Position numbers and translations under genes: made by a program. 64,000 bases of DNA from Membranipora membranacea. Its lineage: Eukaryota > Bryozoa > Gymnolaemata > Cheilostomatida > Membraniporidae. Shown in pieces: positions 32,641-43,699 of this stretch; within the stretch, counting starts at the first letter, position 1, and each line of letters begins with the position of its first letter. Under the pieces are notes generated by a model. It had not been told where the DNA came from. It searched no databases and was given only the letters and a program-made list of their open reading frames with translations. The DNA lies in NCBI GenBank assembly GCA_914767715.1, contig OU612065.1, positions 32,924,001 through 32,988,000 of the forward strand, given 5' to 3'.

Positions 32641-32706
32641 ATTCATTGTAAAGATACTCAGCATAAGAAATAAACCTATTTTATATAAATCTGTTGAAAT
32701 AGACTA

Positions 32707-33054
32707 CCCTATAGGAGTTTAATTTAGCTAGAGTTTAATTTTGCTATCTGGACCTGGTACTAAATTTCACTAGTACTAAATTTTGCTAGTAGGCTTACTA
32801 GTGAAAATTAATTAAAAATGTCCAAACTTGGATTTGAACCCAGGGCATAAATCTCCATCTGATTGCAAGGCAGACACTTAGACCACTACACCACGCTAGC
32901 TCACATGCTTAGGTAAGGTGTATTCCTGTATAATTGTACATTGTTTATGAAACTATGGTGAGTGAGTTTAATTTAAGATACACTAAATTTCGCAACCTAG
33001 GCAACAACGCGAAAAGCGAAAACTAAATGCCGCAAAAACTAAACTCCTATAGGG
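32707..33054. mobile_element. 348-bp MITE with TA target duplication and a tRNA-like core
   Basis: The terminal inverted repeats begin CCCTATAGGAGTTTA at both ends, flanked by TA (32,705-32,706 and 33,055-33,056). The sister locus near 22,620 reads GACTACTTGAAAAAG with a single TA, an exact empty site. Subterminal GAGTTTAATTTTGCTA-like words repeat inside. The core (32,820-32,905, minus strand) resembles a tRNA gene: an A-box-like GGTGTAGTGGTCTAAG, an anticodon-like hairpin, and a B box GGTTCAAATCC. The acceptor stem does not pair, so it is not a working tRNA. Confidence 0.9.
32820..32905 (-). other. tRNA-like sequence inside the MITE
   Basis: The B box GGTTCAAATCC fits the Pol III consensus GGTTCRANNCC. 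The T stem has one mismatch, and a five-pair anticodon-type stem encloses TGC. The 5' and 3' ends cannot form an acceptor stem. It may retain a Pol III promoter or be a tRNA-derived SINE relic swept into the element. Confidence 0.6.
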
Positions 33055-33199
33055 TACTTGAAAAAGTTGTGTATAATAATAACATTGAGATTTGAACAGC
33101 AGTTTGTTCTGTTTTCCTATTCATGACCTTTAAGCCTTGTAATTTAGTTTCGATGAGAAGGTGATGACCAATTTTTCCCCCTAATTGATACTTCAACCA

Positions 33200-33625
33200 T
33201 CCAACAGGACCTGTTTCTTGCTCCATTACATCATAACTTTACCAACAATTAATGGTTTTCCCGATCACTTCCATGAAACAGAGTATACAACATGACATAA
33301 TTTTGCATTTTGTTTCCTTAATTTATCATTAAAATGTAAGGGCTTTTGTTTTTAGCGCTGGGCAATTAAATTTTGTTATTAATCACATCAACAGTTTGTC
33401 TAACGGTTTTATTAAAAGGGAAATCACTGCGGAATTTTCAGTCTGCAATAATAATCAACCATTACGATCAGTTGCAAGAAAATGGAGCATAACATTTTTT
33501 TCCAAAAAAAGGGAAACAACTATTCAATTTGATCACATATTTACGAATATAGAATACTTCCAGTTGGTTTGACAGTTCTAAGGAAAATGTTCCATATATA
33601 ACGAAGCTTCAACTAATAGCAAGCA
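33200..33625 (+). promoter_or_regulatory. Promoter and conserved 5' flank of peptide gene 7
   Basis: Same block order as gene 5. The TATA box is at 33,595-33,602 (TATATAAC, one base off the other copies). Transcription is expected near 33,626. Confidence 0.7.
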
Positions 33626-33863
33626 CTCAGTTTTCCACACTAATATCAATACACAGAAGTCTGAGCTAGCTGTAAGTAGAATTTTAAACTGTGAACCTGC
33701 ATATCTCATGTCTGGAAGTTGTCATTTGAAGCAACTTGAGTTTTATGATTACAAACCACCCGGATGGTCATCAATCATTGTCGCATTACAAAGTTACCCT
33801 TTTCTTACGCTTTTTCAGGCAGCAGTTTGAATTGTTTCATTTTCCCTATTTCAGATCAACAAA

Positions 33864-34259
33864 ATGAAGGTATTTGTACTGATCTCATTCCTCGTTGCTT
33901 CAATTGGTAAGTTTACAAAAGTTGAAATATCACAAAGATTTGAAGTCTTTAGCATCGTATTGCTGGTCATCATACTTTTGAACCATTTTAAATTTATTTT
34001 TGCACAAAATGCAACTAGATGTGTACCCAATTGTTTTTCATGACACCCTATATAACATGTGAAAGTAAAATTCAAACAAATTTTAGCACATATTAATAGA
34101 TGTATGATAAAAGAGTTAATCGTCTCATCTTTCTTTCTAGCTGTAACACAGACTGAAGCTGGAGTCGTTTCGGCAGTTGTTAAAGGGGCAGTGAAATCTG
34201 GAGCAGCAGGATTTGTTGCTGATCAAGCTGTGAAACGACTCGATAAGCTTTTTGGATAA
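33864..34259 (+). CDS. Peptide gene 7: secreted amphipathic peptide precursor, 53 aa, probably amidated
   Basis: The CDS joins 33,864-33,906 and 34,141-34,259. The 5'UTR exon is about 33,626-33,671, exon 2 starts at 33,855, exon 3 ends at 34,277, and the 3'UTR exon starts at 34,501. The coding intron is phase 1 (G|CT, Ala 15). Signal MKVFVLISFLVASIAVTQTEA precedes a mature region starting GVVSAVVKGAVKSGAAGF and ending RLDKLFG-stop. With four Lys, one Arg and two Asp it is the most cationic member. All splice borders are consensus and the promoter is intact, so this is the strongest candidate for a functional gene. Its exon 3 lies 345 bp from the point where gene 8 suffered its deletion. Confidence 0.8.
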
Positions 34260-34500
34260 CTCAGTTAAACAAAACAGGTAACAGCTACAGCGATAACAAT
34301 AATGAATTGATATATCAATGTTGTGAGCACCTGAACACCTGATTATAATGAGAGGACATCATACACAGATGAAGAACAGGGTAAACAGTTTTGAAGTCAT
34401 TAATCTACAAATCAAATGACTTGTAGCGCATATCTTATTACAACAGGAACATCAAGCAAATGATTTTGATAATCTCTATACAGTTTTTATTCTTTTTCAG

Positions 34501-34830
34501 GACTTTAAGGATTTAAGCACCAAGGATAGGATTTACCATGTATTAATTACCACCACATCCTCTTTTTGTCTGCAACTTCAAAACATTTTCTTGTAAAAGA
34601 CTTCAAATGATGTTTTGTTACAGATAAAATATTGACTTGACTTGAAGTTTAGAATTTATCTCCCGAGAGAAAGGTGTAATTTCCGGTTTTTTTAAAAACA
34701 AATTATGAGTTGTTCGAGTGACTATATTTTGAATGCACCTTTTTGGTACGTTGAATTGTCATTGGTTACTTTTGACACTGATGCGATTCAGAGTTTTGAG
34801 ATCGTCACATTAGAAAACACAATCACAACT
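34501..34830 (+). other. 3'UTR exon and 3' flank of gene 7
   Basis: Starts after a TTTTTCAG acceptor. A second possible acceptor (TTGTTACAG, near 34,622) precedes AAAATATTGACTTGACTTGAAG, so the 3'UTR may contain one more intron. Similar DNA follows genes 5 and 8 and opens the window. The stretch 34,840-35,150 holds a block related to 25,500-25,700 and no gene. Confidence 0.45.
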
Positions 34831-35149
34831 GCATAGGAAAAAGTAACCATTTGTTGTGAAGATACTCCTCAGCACAAGAATAAAGTCTAACTGTATATAC
34901 GCTCAAACATTCATGTATGAGGTATAATATGCCCTTGCGAGGTTTAATATATATGTTTCCAATGTCGGAACCGAGGAGGCAAGTAGTGTTCTAAATAGTA
35001 ACATACAGCAATGTGAAAAAAGCGACAAAAAAACTTGAAAATGTGGTGTTTATAATATTTTGATAAGATTTGAACATTTTGTTGTTGTTCTGTTAATGAC
35101 TGTTGAGCCTTTTAATTCAGTTTTATTAAGAAGAAGATGACAACCTTCC

Positions 35150-35541
35150 AACAGGACTTGATATCCTGTTTCATTACCTCGTGCAGAATACCATAACCAG
35201 CAATTATTGGTTTCCTAAATGACTTCCATAAAACAGAGCATATGATATGACGATATTTTGCATATCCTTTTAATCTGTATTTTTAGCGTGAGGCAATGTA
35301 AACTTGTTATCCGGCCTGTCAGCATTTTTCTGGTTCACAGAAACGACACTAGAAATAATTGCGGCATTTTTGGTCCGCAATACACATATCAATCATAACA
35401 ATCAGTAACAATAAAAACGGCAGGCTAATCTTTCCACAAAAACAGGAAACTTATATTTATTTTTCAATTATTACCAAATATAGAATGCTTCCAGTTGGTT
35501 TGGCAATTAAAAGGAACAATGTAAAATGTTTCATACATAAA
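35150..35541 (+). promoter_or_regulatory. Promoter flank of pseudogene 8
   Basis: Family blocks from CCAACAGGACTTGATATCC (35,149) through GGCATTTTTGGTC to CTTCCAGTTGGTTTGGC (35,489). The TATA element has decayed to TACATAAA (35,534-35,541). Confidence 0.65.
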
Positions 35542-35817
35542 GAAACTTCAATTAACAGCAATCACTCAGTTTTCCACACCCACATCAATCCTCAGTATTC
35601 AAAGCTAGCTGTAAGTATGATTTTTAAACAGTGAACAATGCATTGTATTATCTCATGTTTGAAAGTTATCATTTGAAGCAATTTGAGTCTTGAAACTAAA
35701 ATTCGCCCGGATGGTGATGAATCATTGTCTCAATACAAAGATACAAATTTCTTACAGGTTGAGCTTTTTTAGGCAGCAGTTTGAATTGTTGCATTTTCCC
35801 TATTTCAGATTAACAAA

Positions 35818-36200
35818 ATGAAGGTATTTATACTGATCTCATCCCTCATCGCCTCAATTGGTAAGTTTACAAAAGTTAAAAAGATCAACAAACAAAGATG
35901 TGAAGTCTTTAACATCTTATTGCTGATCATTATGCTTTTGTCCGATTTTAGATTTATTTTTGCAGAAAATTCAACTACATGTGTACTCAATTGTATTTCA
36001 TGATGCCCTATATAACATGAGAAAGAAAGATGAAATAAAAATTAGCAGTATCTTATTACAGCAGGACTATCAAACAAATGATTTTCATATTTTCTTTACA
36101 GTTTTCTTTTTTTTTCAGGACTCAATGCAATATGTAATCCACAAGGATAAGATCTACCAAGTATTAATGATTACCACATCGTCGTTTTGTACAGGACCTC
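35818..36200 (+). pseudogene. Peptide gene 8, signal exon kept, mature exon deleted
   Basis: The 5'UTR exon ends at 35,610, exon 2 starts at 35,809, and the signal reading MKVFILISSLIASI is intact (35,818-35,860) with a GTAAGT donor. Compared with gene 7, a deletion joins intron 2 (counterpart of about 34,086) to intron 3 (counterpart of about 34,430) near 36,045, removing all of exon 3. The next acceptor (36,118) would splice the signal to the 3' exon in frame for ten residues (G-LNAICNPQG) before a stop. Either it is dead, or it makes a signal with a meaningless tail. Confidence 0.8.
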
Positions 36201-36224
36201 AATGATTTTTTATTACAAATAAAA

Positions 36225-36550
36225 TACTGACTCGATTAGAAGTTTAGCGTTTATCTGCTGAGAGAAAGGTATCATTTCCTTTATACTAAACTCATTCTGT
36301 ATTGTTTCAGTGACTATATATTTGGGATGCACCTTTTCGGTAATTTGAATTGTCATCGGTCACTTTTGACACTAATGTGAGTCAGGGATATGAGCTCAAG
36401 ACATTAGAAAACACAACTCAGTTATTTAAACTCAAAAATGCTCAGTTGTAGTTATCTCCTCCTTACTTTTCCAAAATCTATCTCCATCCTACAGTTTTTA
36501 ATTCAAAATAACCACATTTGGTCACCTGGATCGTTAGTCAATCAGCTAAC
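36225..36550 (+). repeat. Family 3' flank reaching the satellite border
   Basis: Matches 26,820-27,000 up to about 36,420. The last 130 bp before the satellite (36,420-36,555) are unique in this window. Confidence 0.6.
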
Positions 36551-37399
36551 TATTCTATCTCATCTAAAATATTAGCTCCCTGTGACGATGCGTTTTCTAT
36601 CTAAGTATTTTGCAAGAAATAGATAAAAATCGATAGGTACGGTCCTGGGGAAATTAGCCAATAATTGGGCATAATTCTTTACTAGCTTAGAAACGCATGA
36701 AACCCTGTTTTGAGGTTCGCAATGACGTCCCTATATCTCATCTAAAATATTAACCCCCTGTGACGATGCGTTTTCTATCTAGGTATTTTGCAAGAAATCG
36801 ATCGACAAAAATCGATAGGTACGGTCCTGGGGAAATAAGCCAATAATTTGGCAGAATTCTTTACTAACTAGAAACGCTTGAAAATCTGTTTTGAGGTTCA
36901 AAATGAAGTCCCTGTATCTCATCTAAAATAATAGCTCCCTGTGACGATGCGTTTGCTATCTAGGTGTTTTGCAAAAAATCGACAAAAATGGATAAGTACG
37001 GTCCTGGGGAAATTAGCCAATAAATGGGCATAATTCTTTACTAGCTTAGGAACTCTTGAAACTATGTTTTGAGGTTCGCAATGACGTCCCTATGTCTCAT
37101 CTAAAATATTAGCTCCCTGTGGCGATGCAATTTCTATCTAGGTATTTTGCAAAAAATCGACAAAAATCGATAAGTACGGTCCTGGGGAAATTAGCCAATA
37201 ATTGGGCATAATTCTTTACTAGCTTAGAAACGCTTGAAACTCTGTTTTGAGGTTCGCAATGAGGTTCCTATATCTTATCCAAAATATAACCCCCTGTGAC
37301 GATGCGTTTTCTATCTAGGTATTTTGCAAGAAATTGACAAAAATCGATAGGTACGGTCCTGGGGATATTAGCCAATAATTGGGCAGAATACCTTACTAG

Positions 37400-40300
37400 T
37401 TTAGAAACGCATGAAACTCTGTTTTGAGGTTCGCAATGACGTCCCTATATCTCATCTAAAATATTAACCCCCTGTGACGATGCGTTTTCTATCTAGGTAT
37501 TTTGCAAGAAATCGATCGACAAAAATCGATAGGTACGGTCCTGGGGAAATAAGCCAATAATTTGGCAGAATTCTTTACTAACTAGAAACGCTTGAAAATC
37601 TGTTTTGAGGTTCAAAATGAAGTCCCTGTATCTCATCTAAAATAATAGCTCCCTGTGACGATGCGTTTGCTATCTAGGTGTTTTGCAAGAAATCGACGAA
37701 AATGGATAAGTACGGTCCTGGGGAAATTAGCCAATAAATGGGCATAATTCTTTACTAGCTTAGAAACGCTTGAAACTCTGTTTTGAGGTTCGCAATGACG
37801 TCCCTATATATCATCTAAAATATGAGCTCCCTGTAAACCTGCGTTTTCTATCTAGGTATTTTGCAAAAAATCGACAAAAATCGATAGCTACGGTCCTGGG
37901 GAAATTAGCCAATAATTGGGCAGAATTCTTTACTCACTAAGAATCGCTGGAAACTCTGTTTTGAGGTTCGCAATGACTTCTCCTATATCTCATCTAAAAT
38001 ATTAGCCCCCTGTAACGATGCGTTTTCTATCTAGATAATTTGCAAGAAATCGACAAAAATCGATAGGTACGGTCCTGGGGATATGAGCCATTAATTGGGC
38101 AGAATACCTTACTAGTTTAGAAACGCTTGAAACTCTGTTTTGAGGTTCGCAATGACGTCCCTATATCTCATCTAAGATATTAGCCCCCTGTGACGATGTG
38201 TTTTCTATCTAGGTATTTTGCAAGAAATCGACAAAAAACGACAGGTACAGTCCTGGGGATATTAGCCAATAATTGGGCAGAATACCTCACTAGTTTAGAA
38301 ACGCTTGAAACTCTGTTTTAAGGGTCGCAATGACGTCCCTATATCTCATCTAAAATATTAGCTCCCTGTGACGATGCGTTTTCTATCTAGGTATTTTGCA
38401 AGAAATCGACAAAAATTGATAGGTACGGTCCTGGGGAAATTAGCTAATAATTTGGCATAATTCTTTACTAGCTTAGGAACTCTTGAAACTATGTTTTGAG
38501 GTTCGCAATGACGTCCCTATGTCTCATCTAAAATATAAGCTCCCTGTGGCGATGCGTTTTCTATCTAGGTATTTTGCAAAAAATCGACAAAAATCGATAA
38601 GTACGGTCCTGGGGAAATTAGCCAATAATTGGGCATAATTCTTTACTAGCTTAGAAACGCTTGAAACTCTGTTTTGAGGTTCGCAATGATGTCCCTATAT
38701 CTCATCTAAGATATTAGCCCCCTGTGACGATGTGTTTTCTATCTAGGTATTTTGCAAGAAATCGACAAAAATCGATAGGTCCTGGGGATATGAGCCATTA
38801 ATTGGGCAGAATACCTTACTAGTTTAGAAACGCTTGAAACTCTGTTTTGAGGTTCGCAATGACGTCCCTATATCTCATCTAAGATATTAGCCCCCTGTGA
38901 CGATGTGTTTTCTATCTAGGTATTTTGCAAGAAATCGACAAAAAACGACAGGTACAGTCCTGGGGATATTAGCCAATAATTGGGCAGAATACCTCACTAG
39001 TTTAGAAACGCTTGAAACTCTGTTTTAAGGGTCGCAATGACGTCCCTATATCTCATCTAAAATATTAGCTCCCTGTGACGATGCGTTTTCTATCTAGGTA
39101 TTTTGCAAGAAATCGACAAAAATTGATAGGTACGGTCCTGGGGAAATTAGCTAATAATTTGGCATAATTCTTTACTAGCTTAGGAACTCTTGAAACTATG
39201 TTTTGAGGTTCGCAATGACGTCCCTATGTCTCATCTAAAATATAAGCTCCCTGTGGCGATGCGTTTTCTATCTAGGTATTTTGCAAAAAATCGACAAAAA
39301 TCGATAAGTACGGTCCTGGGGAAATTAGCCAATAATTGGGCATAATTCTTTACTAGCTTAGAAACGCATGAAACCCTGTTTTGAGGTTCGCAATGACGTC
39401 CCTATATCTCATCTAAAATATTAACCCCCTGTGACGATGCGTTTTCTATCTAGGTATTTTGCAAGAAATCGATCGACAAAAATCGATAGGTACGGTCCTG
39501 GGGAAATAAGCCAATAATTTGGCAGAATTCTTTACTAACTAGAAACGCTTGAAAATCTGTTTTGAGGTTAAAAATGAAGTCCCTGTATCTCATCTAAAAT
39601 AATAGCTCCCTGTGACGATGCGTTTGCTATCTAGGTGTTTTGCAAGAAATCGACAAAAATGGATAAGTACGGTCCTGGGGAAATTAGCCAATAATTGGGC
39701 ATAATTCTTTACTAGCTTAGAAACGCTTGAAACTCTGTTTTGAGGTTCGCAATGAGGTTCCTATATCTTATCTAAAATATTAACCCCCTGTGACGATGCG
39801 TTTTCTAGCTAGGTATTTTGCAAGAAATTGACAAAAATCGATAGGTACGGTCCTGGGGATATTAGCCAATAATTGGGCAGAATACCTTACTAGTTTAGAA
39901 ACGCATGAAACTCTGTTTTGAGGTTCGCAATGACGTCCCTATATCTCATCTAAAATATTAACCCCCTGTGACGATGCGTTTTCTATCTAGGTATTTTGCA
40001 AGAAATCGATCGACAAAAATCGATAGGTACGGTCCTGGGGAAATAAGCCAATAATTTGGCAGAATTCTTTACTAACTAGAAACGCTTGAAAATCTGTTTT
40101 GAGGTTCAAAATGAAGTCCCTGTATCTCATCTAAAATAATAGCTCCCTGTGACGATGCGTTTGCTATCTAGGTGTTTTGCAAGAAATCGACGAAAATGGA
40201 TAAGTACGGTCCTGGGGAAATTAGCCAATAAATGGGCATAATTCTTTACTAGCTTAGAAACGCTTGAAACTCTGTTTTGAGGTTCGCAATGACGTCCCTA

Positions 40301-43300
40301 TATATCATCTAAAATATGAGCTCCCTGTAAACCTGCGTTTTCTATCTAGGTATTTTGCAAGAAATCGACAAAAATCGATAGGTACGGTCCTGGGGAAATT
40401 AGCCAATAATTGGGCAGAATTCTTTACTCACTAAGAATCGCTGGAAACTCTGTTTTGAGGTTCGCAACGACTTCTCCTATATCTCATCTAAAATATTAGC
40501 CCCCTGTAACGATGCGTTTTCTATCTAGATAATTTGCAAGAAATCGACAAAAATCGATAGGTCCTGGGGATATGAGCCATTAATTGGGCAGAATACCTTA
40601 CTAGTTTAGAAACGCTTGAAACTCTGTTTTGAGGTTCGCAATGACGTCCCTATATCTCATCTAAGATATTAGCCCCCTGTGACGATGTGTTTTCTATCTA
40701 GGTATTTTGCAAGAAATCGACAAAAAACGACAGGTACAGTCCTGGGGATATTAGCCAATAATTGGGCAGAATACCTCACTAGTTTAGAAACGCTTGAAAC
40801 TCTGTTTTAAGGGTCGCAATGACGTCCCTATATCTCATCTAAAATATTAGCTCCCTGTGACGATGCGTTTTCTATCTAGGTATTTTGCAAGAAATCGACA
40901 AAAATTGATAGGTACGGTCCTGGGGAAATTAGCTAATAATTTGGCATAATTCTTTACTAGCTTAGGAACTCTTGAAACTATGTTTTGAGGTTCGCAATGA
41001 CGTCCCTATGTCTCATCTAAAATATAAGCTCCCTGTGGCGATGCGTTTGCTATCTAGGTATTTTGCAAAAAATCGACAAAAATCGATAAGTACGGTCCTG
41101 GGGAAATTAGCCAATAATTGGGCATAATTCTTTACTAGCTTAGAAACGCATGAAACCCTGTTTTCAGGTTCGCAATGACGTCCCTATATCTCATCTAAAA
41201 TATTAACCCCCTGTGACGATGCGTTTTCTATCTAGGTATTTTGCAAGAAATCGATCGACAAAAATCGATAGGTACGGTCCTGGGGAAATAAGCCAATAAT
41301 TTGGCAGAATTCTTTACTAACTAGAAACGCTTGAAAATCTGTTTTGAGGTTCAAAATGAAGTCCCTGTATCTCATCTAAAATAATAGCTCCCTGTGACGA
41401 TGCGTTTGCTATCTAGGTGTTTTGCAAGAAATCGACAAAAATGGATAAGTACGGTCCTGGGGAAATTAGCCAATAATTTGGCATAATTCTTTACTAGCTT
41501 AGGAACTCTTGAAACTATGTTTTGAGGTTCGCAATGACGTCCCTATGTCTCATCTAAAATATTAGCTCCCTGTGGCGATGCAATTTCTATCTAGGTATTT
41601 TGCAAAAAATCGACAAAAATCGATAAGTACGGTCCTGGGGAAATTAGCCAATAATTGGGCATAATTCTTTACTAGCTTAGAAACGCTTGAAACTCTGTTT
41701 TGAGGTTCGCAATGAGGTTCCTATATCTTATCTAAAATATTAACCCCCTGTGACGATGCGTTTTCTAGCTAGGTAGTTTGCAAGAAATTGACAAAAATCG
41801 ATAGGTACGGTCCTGGGGATATTAGCCAATAATTGGGCAGAATACCTTACTAGTTTAGAAACGCATGAAACTCTGTTTTGAGGTTCGCAATGACGTCCCT
41901 ATATCTCATCTAAAATATTAACCCCCTGTGACGATGCGTTTTCTATCTAGGTATTTTGCAAGAAATCGATCGACAAAAATCGATAGGTACGGTCCTGGGG
42001 AAATAAGCCAATAATTTGGCAGAATTCTTTACTAACTAGAAACGCTTGAAAATCTGTTTTGAGGTTCAAAATGAAGTCCCTGTATCTCATCTAAAATAAT
42101 AGCTCCCTGTGACGATGCGTTTGCTATCTAGGTGTTTTGCAAGAAATCGACGAAAATGGATAAGTACGGTCCTGGGGAAATTAGCCAATAAATGGGCATA
42201 ATTCTTTACTAGCTTAGAAACGCTTGAAACTCTGTTTTGAGGTTCGCAATGACGTCCCTATATATCATCTAAAATATGAGCTCCCTGTAAACCTGCGTTT
42301 TCTATCTAGGTATTTTGCAAGAAATCGACAAAAATCGATAGGTACGGTCCTGGGGAAATTAGCCAATAATTGGGCAGAATTCTTTACTCACTAAGAATCG
42401 CTGGAAAGTCTGTTTTGAGGTTCGCAACGACTTCTCCTATATCTCATCTAAAATATTAGCCCCCTGTAACGATGCGTTTTCTATCTAGATAATTTGCAAG
42501 AAATCGACAAAAATCGATAGGTCCTGGGGATATGAGCCATTAATTGGGCAGAATACCTTACTAGTTTAGAAACGCTTGAAACTCTGTTTTGAGGTTCGCA
42601 ATGACGTCCCTATATCTCATCTAAGATATTAGCCCCCTGTGACGATGTGTTTTCTATCTAGGTATTTTGCAAGAAATCGACAAAAAACGACAGGTACAGT
42701 CCTGGGGATATTAGCCAATAATTGGGCAGAATACCTCACTAGTTTAGAAACGCTTGAAACTCTGTTTTAAGGGTCGCAATGACGTCCCTATATCTCATCT
42801 AAAATATTAGCTCCCTGTGACGATGCGTTTTCTATCTAGGTATTTTGCAAGAAATCGACAAAAATTGATAGGTACGGTCCTGGGGAAATTAGCTAATAAT
42901 TTGGCATAATTCTTTACTAGCTTAGGAACTCTTGAAACTATGTTTTGAGGTTCGCAATGACGTCCCTATGTCTCATCTAAAATATAAGCTCCCTGTGGCG
43001 ATGCGTTTTCTATCTAGGTATTTTGCAAAAAATCGACAAAAATCGATAAGTACGGTCCTGGGGAAATTAGCCAATAATTGGGCATAATTCTTTACTAGCT
43101 TAGAAACACTTGTAACTCTGTTTTGAGGTTCGCAATGACGTTCCTATATCTTATCTAAAATATTAACCCCCTGTGACGATGCGTTTTCTATCTAGGTATT
43201 TTGCAAGAAATTGACAAAAATCGATAGGTACGGTCCTGGGGATATTAGCCAATAATTGGGCAGAATACCTTACTAGTTTAGAAACGCATGAAACTCTGTT
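37400..43300 (+). repeat. Left higher-order domain of the satellite (10- to 14-monomer spacing)
   Basis: A monomer with CTGTAAACCTGCG recurs at 37,841, 40,335 and 42,295 (spacings 2,494 and 1,960 bp, about 14 and 11 monomers), with the neighbouring monomers in the same order. Within it, a block around the GGGGATATGAGCCATTAATTG monomer is duplicated about 706 bp apart (38,078 and 38,784). The monomer mix differs from that right of 43,700. Confidence 0.8.
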
Positions 43301-43699
43301 TTGAGGTTCGCAATGACGTCCCTATATCTCATCTAAAATATTAACCCCCTGTGACGATGCGTTTTCTATCTAGGTATTTTGCAAGAAATCGATCGACAAA
43401 AATCGATAGGTACGGTCCTGGGGAAATAAGCCAATAATTTGGCAGAATTCTTTACTAACTAGAAGCGCTTGAAAATCTGTTTTGAGGTTCAAAATGAAGT
43501 CCCTGTATCTCATCTAAAATAATAGATCCCTGTGAGGATGCGTTTGCTATCTAGGTGTTTTGCAAGAAATCGACGAAAATGGATAAGTACGGTCCTGGGG
43601 AAATTAGCCAATAAATGGGCATAATTCTTTACTCGCTAAGAAACGCTTGAAACTCTGTTTTGAGGTTCGCAATGACGTCCCTATATCTCATCTAAAATA

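Larger units (their letters stand above)
30720..33200. repeat. Intergenic region of the gene 6/7 pair, duplicate of 20,350-22,770
   Basis: Follows the gene 4/5 intergenic sequence closely (same GGGCATATCGATATG block near 31,563, same LINE-like remnant at 31,850-32,640). The main difference is the 348-bp MITE at 32,707-33,054. Confidence 0.75.

Noticed and set aside
32820-32905. Functional tRNA-Ala gene
   Set aside because: The acceptor stem does not pair and the anticodon loop is too long or mismatched. It is a tRNA-derived core of a MITE.
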